Under the pieces are notes generated by a model. It did not search any database. It was not told where the DNA came from and was given only the letters and a program-made list of their open reading frames with translations. Position numbers and translations under genes: made by a program. Below are positions 9,629 to 22,582 of a stretch of DNA of 64,000 bases, piece after piece; position 1 is the stretch's first letter; every line of letters starts with the position of its first letter. The stretch comes from Annona cherimola (lineage: Eukaryota > Streptophyta > Magnoliopsida > Magnoliales > Annonaceae), in assembly GCA_030490835.1 (NCBI GenBank), contig CM059971.1, positions 40,410,012-40,474,011 on the forward strand. Direction: 5' to 3'.

Positions 9629-12170
9629 TCTGAAATCCAGCTTTCTCAGGCAATATACGTATTGTAAACCCTAGATTTTTGTAATATTTTTTATGATGAA
9701 TAAAAATTCATGAATTATATTTATGGATATGTGCATTGGAGATTAAAATAATGCAATTAACAATTTAACCCACATGAATAGTGAATATGAATAGTAACTA
9801 AGGATTAACACACGTGATTAAGAGTTAATCACTTGGATTAACTTAATCACAAAAAGACAAAAAGGAGATTTAATCACTACAGGACGAAATAGCAATTCTT
9901 TTTGATATTTTAATACAATTTTGGATTTTAGTAAAAAATTAAAGAAAAATTCATAATTTACAATCCAGGTATCGGATTTAGGTGAAATTTTTTATGGATG
10001 GATAAAAATCCATGATGGACATAATGAATGTTTAAGATGTCATGAAAATTACAAAAGTAAGTGTCAAGATGAAATGTCAAATGGAGATTAAAAAGAGCTT
10101 AACTTTTCATTAATTCTACTTTTGACTTTTTATTAAAATTAAATAATTAAAAAATTAAAAAATTAAATGAAAAGCAGCAATGGCAGGGGCATGAGCAGGG
10201 GGTGGTTGGGATCCTTGAGGTCCACATTCATCGTCATCATAAATCAAGGGCTAGGATTTAATTAGCTTAAATTAATCAATTTTAAAAATAATAAATAATA
10301 AATAAAAATAGGGCTGCCATAGGGGGGCTGAGCTGCTGTAGGGTGGGCTGCACATGGCCGCACGTACCTTTTTGAAATTAGAAAAAAATCTATTTACAAT
10401 TTAATACCTTGAGCAAGGGGGGTAAATTCCAATTTCATAAACAATCAAACCCTATAAACAGGGCTAAGGGGGGACGTCCAAAGGCACAACCCAACTCCAT
10501 TTTGAGCAAAAAAAATTCCTTTCCAAGCCAAAGAAGAGGAGGAGAGAAAGTTAGAAAGAGAAAGTGTGAGAAGAAGAGGGATATCTCCACTGCGGGTAAG
10601 TAATTTCTATCCAAATTTATTTTGGATATTAAGTAAGGTAAAATCATGCTTAGATAATGCCTAAACATGAGAAAATAAGTATAGTTATAATGCTTGGTCA
10701 GAATTATGCCAAAACATCAAAAATTTGGAACAAAGATAGAGCATTCGGGAAGATAACATATGATATGTGTAAATAATTCTCTAAAATTGATAAATGATGA
10801 TTTGGGATGGATGAATATGATAAATATGATGTTGGAATGATGATATATTAATAATTTTTGGAATTATGGATTATGCTTAAGTGAATTTATATTGATTTTT
10901 ATTATATGGAGAAAATGATTTATTTAGTCAAGTTAATGATGATAAATTCAAAATGTATGAATTTTTTCATGATATACTAAGCATAAGCTATTCCATGGTA
11001 TTTTTTATTTTCGGAAAAAAATGTCAATTTTTGGAACCCATGAACAGTAACCAACACGCTGTGAACAGTAATCTCGGATGAACAGTGATTTGCAACAGTA
11101 ATTGACTACAGTAACCATGAATAGTAAACAATGTGATTTTTGAGAAATTTTGAGATTAATATTTAAATATAAGGATGGAATTTTTGAAGAACCTACGGAT
11201 AAAAATATCCGTATAAAGAAATAATGCCCAAATATTATAATGCATGCATGGGAAGTAGCTTGAATAGAAGAAATGAAATATCCTTTTTTCTTGAATAGGA
11301 AAAGGAAAAGAAAAAGTCGAGGACACTAACTGAGGAGGTAAGCAAGTTATATATTTTAAAAATTATTTCCAAAATACTTGAAATTGTTTGCAAATTGCTT
11401 TATGAAATTTATTTAAGGTTGGCTATACCTATAACTGCTTTACATGAACTGAAGTATGTTTATTAAATTATTTATTAAATATTTTTTTAAGAGATTGTTT
11501 ATGATTTACAAATGTCATGCCGGCATGTGTATGTAAATGAGCATGTGCACGAGGAATATGCTATAGTTGTTGTAGTAAGCGGACCGGATGTCCCCCTTGC
11601 TATTGCCAAGTCGCTTATATAGGCCCGGGCCTGCGGCGACCTCTCTGAGATGGGAGCATCTATGGGATGGGCGCCTAGCTAGCATCACATCTAAAGGAAT
11701 GTCACAAATGTTATGAATGCATTGCATTTGCATTTTATGAAATGCATGAAAATGATTGAAAAATTATGTATGGCTTGCTTACTGAGTATTATTACTCACC
11801 CATATTTTTTCAACAACAAATAGGAAATGATGATGAAGGCGGCATGCAAAATGATATGCAATTTTTGATATAAATGTTGTATATGCAAATTTTTATGTAA
11901 AGACAATGATGATAATTTTGGGATGGGAAAGAATATTTTTTCAATGATGATGTTTTATGAACAGACTGTGATTATAGCTATGATATGTGAAATATATGTC
12001 CAATTGATTGAATGGTTACAATTTTTCATGTATTGATGTTATATATATACATATATATATATATATAAAAAGTCTCGCCGTGTGATCAAGGCAACAATCC
12101 TGAGTCACGTTTACCAATCAAAAACGGTCCCGGAGTAAGGCTTCTAGGCACCCTGGTTCGGGGTGCCACA
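9629..12170 (+). repeat. Tekay-type 5' LTR
   Basis: The LTR is 2,542 bp, beginning TCTGAAATCC (TG mutated to TC) and ending GGGTGCCACA. It pairs with 22850-25364. A TATA box CTATAAAC lies at about 10452, followed about 140 bp later by a consensus-like 5' splice site GGGTAAGTAA (GT at 10596). The motif AGGTAAGCAAG recurs at 11337. An AT dinucleotide run is at about 12039-12067. No genuine coding sequence is visible. Confidence 0.92.
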
Positions 12171-12175
12171 GAAGT

Positions 12176-12187
12176 TGGTATCAAAGC
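12176..12187 (+). other. Tekay-type primer-binding site (tRNA-iMet)
   Basis: TGGTATCAAAGC matches the complement of the initiator tRNA-Met 3' end at 11 of 12 positions. It starts five bases after the LTR end. Confidence 0.85.
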
Positions 12188-12378
12188 ATGGATTGGTAAA
12201 TAGGCAGAAAAGCAAAGAAATGATCAAGTTAGAATACATGAAATTATGATTATGATCCATTGATTTATTATTGATGACAAAGTATAATATATGTGAATTA
12301 TATGATCATGTGACTATGTTTATTTGACTAAGTGTATCATGATGTGATGGATATTGATGTTATACTAATAAATGTTTT

Positions 12379-15300
12379 ATGAAGTTGAAAATGTCACTCA
12401 CCAGAGCTAAAGCAAGAGCTAACAAGGGAAAGGCCCCGATGGAGGAATCCGTTGATCAAGCAAGAGGCGAAGCCAGCAAAAGAACTTATAGGGTAGAATC
12501 CGAAGAGCAATCCTCTAAGACCCGCCCACGGCGAGAGGAAAGCCCTAGACCTCAAGAAGAGGTCAATATAGAAGAAAGAATAGTTGGGGGAATCAAGAAA
12601 GTCATGCAGCAATGGACAGCCCAGGCTGCTGGTTTATTACAAGAAATATGGAACCAATAGTGTGGCGCCCCGAACCCAGGCGTCCACATAGTCCTTACTC
12701 CAAGATCTTATCGATTGGTAAACGTGACTCAAGATTGTTGCCCTGATCACACGGCGGGTTCTTAATTGGATCTCGTCCAATTTTTTTTTTCTTTCTTTTT
12801 CTTTCATCACACAACATATACTCATCATCATTCAAAATGGACCCATCCATATCATCATAAATCATCAACTTCTCATTTTATTCATACTTTCATAATTTCA
12901 TACAACGTATATTCTTTTTCATCATATGCTATTATGGCCTACATTTATACTTCAGTAACAAAGGATTACATACCTTTGTATCTATGCTTCTTTCATCATA
13001 TCACTTCTAGGCAAATCAACCGGTTCTTTTTTCATCACTTGGCTTTCATCACTTGAATTTTCCCTGCACTTGTCTAAGGGGGGAAAACATGAGTCGAAAC
13101 TCAATAAGCAAGCATTTTTCATTTTAAATGCATTTCTCTACATTCGATAGAAGACACTTACCAAGTGATCAACTATCAAATGCACAGAAACCTTTTCGTA
13201 AACCATATTTCGAAACCTTTCATAAACCATTCATGTAAATCATTTGTAAATGCATTTCTCTCCATTCGATAGGAGACACTTAGCAAGTGATCAACTATCA
13301 ATGGAATAGAAACCTTTTCATAAACATAGGATGTGCAAATGCTTCCTTTCAATTCCTGACATGAACCATTGTGTGTGGGTACGCTAGCCCAGGGAACATC
13401 TCACATAGCATGGTCCAATGCGCCGGCTGTCTCCGACTTGGCCTCATCAAGGGAACCTCTCTTCCTCTTGACGCCTACATGGTTCCTACATGCATGACTT
13501 TTGATTTCCCAAGCATTATATACCTCTTACACCAGGTAATTTGTCATTCTCATGTAGAGAATTATTTGCACAATCCCTTAAAATCATCATTTTAAATTCA
13601 TGCTTTTCAGTCCATGTATGAAAATGCAATGCATTCATTCACACATACATTTCTTCACACATAACTTTTCCTTTGCCTCCACCTCTCGGGAGGACGCCGT
13701 CGGCACACAGCCCATACGACTCGGCAATAGTGGAGAGGGATCCCTGATCCTACTTCCTCCACTAAAGCCTCTTCCTCATACATCATACATCATACATGTG
13801 CACATGTCCATGAACATAACATGATATCAATATGCCGACATGACTTTTCATAAAACCTCATAAACATTCATCATTTCAAAACATTATAGGAATGGCCACC
13901 CTTAAACACATTTCATAAAACATTTGAGTAAACAATTTGCAACCATTTAAAACATTTTAGAAAATATATAGCTTTCTTACCTCTCCAATCCGTGTCCTCC
14001 ACCTTTTCCTTTCCTTTTCCTATACATGGAAAAATGATATTTTATTTATATCATTCTATGTCTTAGTTCATTTTCCATACATGCATAATTCATTACCTCT
14101 TTTCTCTAGAGGTTAATTTGGTCATTACCACATTATATGGATTTTTATCCATAAATTCTTTAAAAATTTCAGCCATATATCCTCATAAAATATAAAAATA
14201 AATCTCAATTTTTCCTAAAATCACGCTGTTTACTGTTCATGGTTACTGTAGCAAATCAATTCCAAAAATCATGAAATTAATATATCATCATTCCAACATC
14301 ATATTTATCATAATCATATATCCCAAATCATCATTTATCAATTTTGGAGCATTATTTTCACATATCATATGCTGTCTTCCCGAATGCTCCATCTTTGCTC
14401 CAAATTTTCGATGTTTCGGCATGATTCCGATTAAGCATTATAACTTTACTTATTTTCTCATGCTTAGGAATTATCTAAGCATGGTTTTACCTTAATTAAC
14501 ACCCAAAAGAAATTTGGGAAGAATCCCGTTATCTGAAGCAGAAAATCTTTCCTCCAACTTGCCCTTTCTCTCCTTTTCTCTCTAAGGCCAAAAACGAATT
14601 TTGGGGGTTGGAAATGCTCAATGGAGCTGAAATGGGTGTGCCTTGGTCGTTCACCATGCTCCCTATTTATAGTGTTGCATTTTTCACATATTTGCAATTT
14701 ACCCCCTTGCTCAAGGTATTTAATTCTAAATATGTTTTCCCAAATCCCATGCAATATTTTGAGCCTTGTGCAGCCACCCTAATCAGCAGCTCCTGCCCCC
14801 TAGCTAGCCCCTATTTATTTATGATTTTTTATTTATTAAAATTAATTATTTTAAAGCTAATTCATCTCAACCGTTGATTTTTGATACGATTGATTTTGGG
14901 CCATTGGATTTGGTCCCAAAAGTCCAAGCTCCAGCAGCTTTTCATTAATTACTCATCTCTTTAATTAATTAAAATTAATCAAAAGTCAATTCTCATTAAT
15001 GAAAAAGTAAAGCTACTTTTTCATTTTCAAATGACGTTGAATCTTGACCCTTGATTTGTGATTTTCATCAAATCTTGGACCATTCATCATGTCCATCATC
15101 ACATCTTAGCCACCCATAAAAAATTTCATCTCAATCCGATGTCCGGATTGCAAGATATGAATTTTTCTTCATTTTCTTCCAAAAATCAATTAAAAATCCG
15201 AAAATAATAAAAAATTCCAAAAGTGGCTATTTTGTCCTTTTGTGGGAAGCTTCCTTTTTTATCTTTTATGATTAAGTTAATCCAAAGTGATTAACTTAAT

Positions 15301-16530
15301 ATATTCCTTAATCCCACATTTACTATTCACGTTTCACTATTCACATACACTATTCACGTGCACTATTCATCCGAATTTCATGCATAATTATTTTAACCTT
15401 CATTTCCATATATTTCATATCCATCAATATATATTTCTCAAATATATTACCTAGGGTTTACAACCCTAAAGTTTTGTACACGTCTCAAAGATCGGGGTTC
15501 CACAAATAGGCCCCACCATCAAGAGGAGACGAGGAAAGACCAGGTCCCTCGGCCAACCCCGACACGTCAAGGGGAATGGAGGATAGTCTCCTTGAGGCCG
15601 ACAGAAAGGCTATCAATGCCTTTCTTGCCCAGCGCCCGCCCAAGTTTGCAGGGGAACCAAACCCCCTCATTGCAAAATAGTGGATCACAAAAATTAAGAA
15701 ATTGTTCAGGATATCGCCCTGCAATGATCAGCAAAAAGTATTGTGCGCTACCCACTTATTGGTAAAAGATGCTTATGAATGGTGAGAAACGTTGATGATC
15801 ACTATGCCACATCTGGAGCAAGTTACGTGGCATGAATTTTTGGAAGAATTTAATAAAGAATATCTCCCTGTAGGGCTACAGAGCCAAAGGGTGATAGAGT
15901 TCAAGAAACTCTACCAAGGCAGGATGACAGTCACAGAATATGTCACAAAATTCAACGCTTGGTAAGATATGTGTCGTGGATTGCCAATGTGCCAGAGAAT
16001 AATGCACAAAGGTTGCAGAGGGGACTAAGGCCCCAGCTAAGAGAGGGGCTAGCCCCATTACTAATAAAAGACTATGCCTCTAGCATCGAGAGGGCTAGGG
16101 CATTGAAAATGGAGTCAATGAGGACTCAAGAGCTTAGGCAAGCTCAAAAATAATTCTTTACAGCCTCCAATGAAGGTGAGGCTAATAAAGGAAAAAGAGA
16201 AATCGCCGGGAAAAAGAAGATCAGCGACAAGAAAAAGAGCACCCCGACTTGCAGAACTTGCCACAAACGCCATTCAGGCGAATGTTTACAAGGATCGGGG
16301 AAATGCTACAAGTGTGGCCAAGTTGGTCACATGGCCCGGGACTGCGGGACCAACGAAGCTAAAATAATAAAATACTTCAACTGTGGTCAAGTTGGACACA
16401 TTTCACCCAACTGTCCAAATAAGCCACAAGGAGCACCAGCCCGAGGGAGGCCGGCCCAACATAAGGTCCCCGCCATCGCCAATCGGCTTAGTACTGCTGC
16501 CAACCTAGTGCGTGTCCAAGCCCTCACTCG
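12379..16530 (+). pseudogene. gag: Tekay-type gag, split by a solo LTR
   Basis: The first part (12379-12660) begins MKLKMSLTRAKARANKGK, with an alternative start at MSLTRAK, and is basic then acidic. It stops at a TAG contained in the TSD of the inserted solo LTR. After the insertion the gag core resumes at 15510. There it has RPPKFAGEPNP, the helical capsid core, and TWHEFLEEFNKEYLP, which are the usual gypsy gag landmarks. The C-terminal nucleocapsid has three zinc-knuckle modules: CRTCHKRHSGEC, CYKCGQVGHMARDC, and a third whose first Cys is replaced by Tyr (YFNCGQVGHISPNC, about 16372-16413). In-frame stops lie near 15679, 15783 and 16151, and a frameshift near 15957. It is non-functional. 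Confidence 0.85.
12661..15504 (-). mobile_element. Family-B solo LTR in the gag gene
   Basis: This is a 2,844-bp solo LTR, reverse orientation (TGTGGCGCCCC... to ...GGGGTTCCACA on +), with perfect TSD AATAG at 12656-12660 and 15505-15509. The LTR ends resemble those of the surrounding Tekay-type element, so family B is probably a related gypsy lineage. On its own strand it has a TATA-type ACTATAAATAGGG near 14660. Short ORFs inside it recur in other family-B LTRs and are LTR sequence, not genes. Confidence 0.9.
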
Positions 16531-16549
16531 AACGGAGTCACAAGAGATG

Positions 16550-17014
16550 GAGGAAAAAGTGATTACGGGTATGATTTACATTTTAAGAAATTCTGCAGTA
16601 GCTTTGTTTGATTCTGGAGCTATGCATTCATTTATACCTTACCAATTCGTAATCACAAACACACTTCGGGTAGAAGAAACCAGTAGTACTATACATGTAG
16701 AATCCCCAGTATATAGATTGGCAAGTATAAATCAAATTTGCAAGGCATGTCCTATCAAGATAGGAATAAAAATATTAGAAGCTGATCTCATCCTACTACC
16801 AATGATAGAGTTTGATGTCATACTAGGGATGAATTGGCTAAGTCAATGGGGTGCAACGATTAATTGTAGAAATAAAAAGGTGCAATTTGAAGTATCAAAA
16901 GTTGAAATAGATATCAGTAAAATAAGACAGCTGGAAAACACAATACGGATGGTATCAGCTATGAAAGTAGCTAAGCTAATACGCCAACAATGTACAGCCT
17001 ATCTGGTCTTATAA
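16550..17014 (+). pseudogene. Tekay-type aspartic protease region
   Basis: This is the retropepsin-like segment of the polyprotein. The active-site motif ALFDSGAMHSFI (about 16600-16635; usually DSGATHSF) and the downstream DVILGMNWLSQW (about 16815-16850) mark the two conserved ends of gypsy protease. The frame is shared with the end of gag. It runs to a TAA at 17014, while RT lies in another frame from about 17005, so one indel separates PR from RT. Confidence 0.85.
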
Positions 17015-18558
17015 ACACAATAAAAAGAGATGGGGTACCTATGGAACAAATTCCAATGGTAAAGGAATTTCCAAATATTTTTCCAAATGAGTTATGTAAT
17101 TTACCACCGGAAAGAGAAATAGATATGGAAATAGAAATTATTCCAGGAACAACTCCAATATCTAAAGCCCCATATAGGATGGCACCAGCCGAATTGGCTA
17201 AGTTGAAAATACAAATGCAAGATTAATTAAATAAAGGGTTTATTAGACCCAGTGCATCACCTTGGGGAGCTCCAGTACTATTTGTAAGGAAAAATGATGG
17301 GAGTTTGAGACTCTGTATTGATTACAGAGAATTGAATAAAGTAACGGTCAAGAATAAGTACCCCCTCCTAAGAATAGATGATCTTTTTGGTCAATTAAAA
17401 GGAGCTTCTATATTTTCAAAAATTGATTTACAATCAGGGTACCACCAGTTAAGGATATGTCCAAAGGATATCCATAAAATAGCATTCAGAACAAGATATG
17501 GGCATTATGAATTCTTAGTCATGCCATTTGGGCTAACGAATGCCCCAGCTGTCTTTATGGACATGATGAACAGAATTTTTCGAGAATTTTTGGATCAATT
17601 TGTGGTGGTATTCATTGATGACATATTGATTTATTCAAAAATAGAAGAAGAGCATGAGAAACATTTAAGGATAGTATTGGAAATTCTCCGAAGCGAGAAA
17701 TTATATGCTAAATTCAAGAAATATGAGTTTTGGTTGAAACATATAGCCTTTCTCGGCCACATTATATCCGAGAAAGGAGTACAGGTTGATCCTCAAAAGA
17801 TTGAGACAATAACAAAGTGGTCACAACCAACAAATATCACAGAAATAAGAAGCTTTTTAGGGCTAGTTGACTACTAGAGGAGATTTGTCGAAGGATTCTC
17901 ACAATTGTCAGCTCCACTCACAAAGCTGACAAGGAAAGGAGTTAGGTATGAATGGACATAGGAATGTGAGAAAAACTTCCAAGAGTTAAAGAAAAGACTG
18001 GTGAAAGTGTCAATTCTAACACTACTGACAGAGAAAGAAGGGTTTGTGATGTATAGTGATGCCTCAAAGAAAGGATTAGGATGTGTACTAATGCAAAATG
18101 GAAAAGCTATATCATACGCATCCAGGCAACTCAAGCCAAATGAGGTAAATTATCCAACCCATGACTTAGAATTGACAGCAGTAGTCTTTGCCTTGAAAAT
18201 TTGGAGACATTATTTGTATGGAGTTAAACGTGAGGTCTATACTGATCATAAAAGCCTCAAGTACATTTTTACTCAAAAGGAATTAAATATGAGGCAAAGA
18301 AGATGGCTCGAGTTACTTAAAGATTATGACCTCAACATTTTATATCATCCAGGCAAAGCTAATGTATTAGCCGATGCGCTAAGTAGAAATATTAGCTTAG
18401 CACATCTCATCACAAAAGAAGAAAAACTACTACAAGAATTGAGACAATTAGAATTAATTGTCAACCTACCTGGGGTACAAGTTAGATTGTCTCAATTACA
18501 AATCCAGTCGAATCAATTTGAGCAAATTAAAATAGCTCAACAAAAAATGAGGATTTAA
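16990..18558 (+). pseudogene. Tekay-type reverse transcriptase-RNase H
   Basis: RT begins near KEFPNIFP and covers [43 protein letters not shown], the catalytic FIDDILIYS (about 17611-17637) and [11 protein letters not shown]. RNase H follows, with the conserved [17 protein letters not shown] and [23 protein letters not shown], ending in the NVLADALSR tether. One frame runs through, broken by stops at 17224-17226, 17875-17877 and about 17959. The TAA at 18556 and a frame change lead into integrase. The catalytic Asp pair of RT and the RNase H acidic residues are retained, so decay is by nonsense changes rather than loss of domains. Confidence 0.92.
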
Positions 18559-21500
18559 AGAATTATGTGGAGAAAATGATCAAGAAAAATCCCACGGAAT
18601 ATATACAAGATGAACATGAAATGTACAGATATAAGGGTCGCCTGTGTATATCCAACCAAGAAAAAATAAAGGAACAAATATTGAAAGAAGTACATTTCTC
18701 TCCATTTTTGATGCATCCAGGTAGCACCAAGATGTATCAAGACATTAAAAGGATGTATTGGTGGAATAACATGAAGAGAGAAATTGCTGAATATGTGGCT
18801 AAGTGCTTAACATGTCAAAGGGTTAAGGCTGATCAACAAGGAACTCCTGGAAAATTACAGTCGCTAGAAATCCCAGAATGGAAATGGGATGATATTACTA
18901 TGGATTTTATTGAAGGGTTGCCAAGAACCCAAAATGGAAATGATGTTATATGGGTAATAGTTGATAGATTATCAAAGGTAGCTCATTTCCTAACCATCAA
19001 GAAAAATTTTACTGCTGAGCGACTAGCTAAGATTTATTATAAGGAGATAGTGAGACTGCATGGAGTACCTAAGTCAATAATTTCCGATCGAGATTCCAGT
19101 TTTACGTCTCGATTTTAGAAAAGTTTACATCAAACCTTAGGTACACAGCTGAAATTCAGTACAACATTTCATCCTCAAACTGATGGGCAGACAGAAAGGG
19201 TAAATCAAATAGTTGAGGATATGCTAAGGATGTGCACAGTAGAATTTGGAGGATCATGAGATGAATATTTGGCTATGGTAGAATTTTTTTATAAAAATAG
19301 TTATCAAGAAAGTATTCAAATAGCCCCATTTGAGGATTTATATGGACGGAAATGCAAAACTCCTCTAAACTGGGATGAAGTGAGAGAAAGGAAGTTAGCT
19401 CCAGACCTCTCAAAAAGAATGGCAGAAAAAGTCCAAGTGATTCGCCAGTGTATACTCACAGCCCAGAGCAGGCAAAAGAGTTACACCAATTGCAAAAGAA
19501 GGGATTTGAATATCCAAGTTGGGGATCACGTGTTTGTCAAAGTAACGCCATTCAAAGGAGTAACCCGGTTTGGAAAGAGGTGAAAACTAAACCCAAGATA
19601 TGTCGGGCCCTTCGAAGTTTTGGAAAAGATAGGCAACCTAGCCTACAGAATAGCCCGGCCTCCAGCCCTAAGTGTCATCCACAATGTGTTTCACATCTCC
19701 ATGCTAAGAAAATATATTTCCAATCCTACCCATGTGTTGATAGCTGTGGCGCCTCGACCCGAGGCATCACATTTGTCCTTACTCCAAGATCTTGTCGATT
19801 GGTAAATGTGACTCAGGATTGTTGCCCTGATCACGCGGTAGGTTCTTAATTGGAACTTGTTCAATTTTTTTTTTCATTTCTTTCTTTTTCTTTCATCATA
19901 TAATCATATACTCATCATCATTTATAATGAACTCATCCATATCATCATAAATCATCAACTTCTTATATTATTCATAACTTCATAATTTCATACAACCTAT
20001 GTCCTTTCTCGCCATATCCTATTAGGGCATCTATCATACAAAAATCTACTAACCTTTGTAGATTCCTCTTTTCCTTTAGCAATACATGTCTTTCATCTCT
20101 TGGCTTTCCCCACACCTGTCTGAGGTTGGAAAAACAAAACATGAGTCGAAACTCAATAAGCAAGCATTTTTCTTTCGTTTAAATGCATTTCTCTCCATTT
20201 GATTGAAGACACTTACCAAGTGATCAACTACCAACGGAATAGAAACCTTTTCTTAAATTATTTTTTTTGGAAACCTTTCATAAACCATTCATGTAAACCA
20301 TTCGTAAATGCATTTCTCTCCATTCGATAGGAGACACTTAGCAAGTACACTAGCCCAGGGAATAGAAATTTTTTCATAAAAATCATTTCATAAACATTGG
20401 ATGTGCAAATGCTTCCTTTTCATTCTTGACATAAACCTTCGTGTGTGAGTACACTAGCCCAGGGAACATCTCACATAGCATGGTCCAATACGCCGGATGT
20501 CTCCGATTTGGCCTAATCAAGGGGAACCTCTCTTCCTCTTGACGCCTACACGGTTCCTACATTCATGACTTTTGATTTCCCCGGCATTATATACCTCTTA
20601 CACCAGGTGACTTGTCATTTTCATGTAGAGAATTATTTGCACCATCCCTTAAAAACATCATTTCAAATCCATGCTTTCCTTTTCAATCCATGTATGAAAA
20701 TACAATGCATTCATTCACATATAACATTCCTTTGCCTTCATCTCTGGGGAGGACACCGTCGGCACACAGCCCATACGACTCAGCAATAGTGAAGGAGGAC
20801 CCTCTGATCCGCTTTCTACCTCCACCAAAGCCTCTTCATTATGCATCATACATGTGCACATGTCCATGAACATCACATGATATCAATATGTCGGCATGAC
20901 TTTTCATAAAAACTCATAAACATTCATCATTTCAAAACATTATAGGAATGACCACCCTTAAACACATTTCATAAATACTTGAAAATAAAATCACATTTTC
21001 AAAGTTGTACTTGCTTACCTCCTCAGTTTGTGTCCTCCACCTTTTTCTTTCCTTTTCCTATACAAGGAAAAATGAAATTTTATCTATATCATTCCATGTC
21101 TTAGTTGGCTTCCCATGCATGCTTTAAAATGATTCATTACCTCATTCCTATAGAGGTTAATCTTGTAAATATACTTGGTCATTACCTCCTTATATGGATT
21201 TTTATCCATAAATCCTTTAAAAATTCCATCCATATATCCTCATAAATATAAAATTAAATCTCAATTTTTTTCCAAAATCTCATTGTTAACTGTTCATGAT
21301 TACTGTAGTAGATACTATAGCAAATCACTGTTCATAGCAACGTGGGTTACTATTCATGGGTTCCAAAAATTGACATCTTTTCCAAAAATAAAAAATATCA
21401 TGACATAGCTTATGCTTAGTATATCATGGAAAATTTTATACATTTTGAATTTATCATCATTTACTTGGCTAAATAAATCATTTTCTTCATATACTAAAAA

Positions 21501-21870
21501 TCAACATAAATTCACTTAAGCATAATCCTTAATTCCAAAAATCATGAAATTAATATATCATCATTCCAACATCATATTCATTCATCTTAAATCATCATTT
21601 ATCAATTTTGGAACATTATTTACACATATCATATATTATCCTCCCGAATGCTCTATCTTTGCTCTAAATTTTTGATGTTTTGGCATAATTCCAATTAAGC
21701 ATTATAACTATACTTATTTTCTCATACTTAGGCATTATCTAAGCATGATTTTATCCTACTTAACATCCAAAAGAAATTTGGGAAGAAATCACTTACCCGA
21801 CGAGGAGATATCCCTCTTTTGCTAATTTTCTATTTTATATGAAGGAAATTCCTTCCTCTTCCTTATCTAT

Positions 21871-22284
21871 CTTTAAATGCATTATGTTTTGGAAAATAAT
21901 TCCAAACAATCCCTTTTCTTCCTTAATTTATGAGATTACAATTTTATATCATGATATATAAATATCATGATTACTATTCCTTCCATTTCATGATTCTTTC
22001 TACATCTATCTCCCAATCATTGCTATGATATAACCTCCTGTGGTATCATACCTTTTCTTTCTTTTCATGATTACTATCTTTAAATGCATTATGTTTTGGA
22101 AAATAATTCCAAACAATCCCTTTTCTTCCTTAATTTATGAGATTACAATTTTATATCATGATATATAAATATCATGATTACTATTCCTTCCATTTCTTTA
22201 TTCTTTCTACATCTATCTCCCAATCATTGCTATGATATAACCTCCTGTGGTATCATACCTTTTCTTTCTTTTCATTTACTCTTT
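21871..22284 (-). repeat. 207-bp tandem duplication in family-B leader
   Basis: Two almost identical 207-bp units (21871-22077 and 22078-22284) begin CTTTAAATGCATTATGTTTT. They lie in the untranslated region downstream of the PBS of the aberrant family-B copy. High identity suggests a recent duplication or one copied during reverse transcription. Confidence 0.85.
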
Positions 22285-22439
22285 CTATATTCATCTACCA
22301 TTCCTTGATATGATACCATTATTCTCTCATAATAAAAAACATCATAGCTTCAAAGACATATAGATCTAGACATTATCTTTGCCTATCTATCAATTCATAC
22401 TTTAATACCTACTTTCGTGGTATCACACTTTTCATATCA

Positions 22440-22582
22440 TCATCCTTAATTTTCTCTTTCCACGCCTATTTACAAATCCTTGCTCTGATACTGATCTCTG
22501 TGGTATCAGATCAATCATTTCATTATCCTTTATTTTCTCCTTCTCCCACCTATCTACTAATCCTTGCTCTGATACCAATTTC
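22440..22582 (-). repeat. PBS and PBS-like repeats of family B
   Basis: On the minus strand TGGTATCAGAGCAAGG (the PBS, at 22563-22578) is followed by a degenerate copy at about 22483-22498, embedded in similar flanks about 78 bp apart. More degenerate GGTATCA-containing units continue to about 22020. The same series is found at 32170-32343. The repeat unit includes the tRNA-Met complement itself. Confidence 0.65.

Noticed and set aside
13371..13824. ORFs of 60-140 codons in family-B LTRs with a recurrent MVPTCMTFDFP-type peptide (also near 20565, 28861-29495, 32945, 45099)
   Set aside because: They are antisense to the LTR, vary in length and frame from copy to copy, and recur only because the LTR sequence is repeated. 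No domain is recognised.
22563..22578. tRNA gene suggested by the tRNA-Met-like 12-mer
   Set aside because: Only the 3' tRNA complement is present, next to LTR ends. No cloverleaf can be formed, so it is a primer-binding site.
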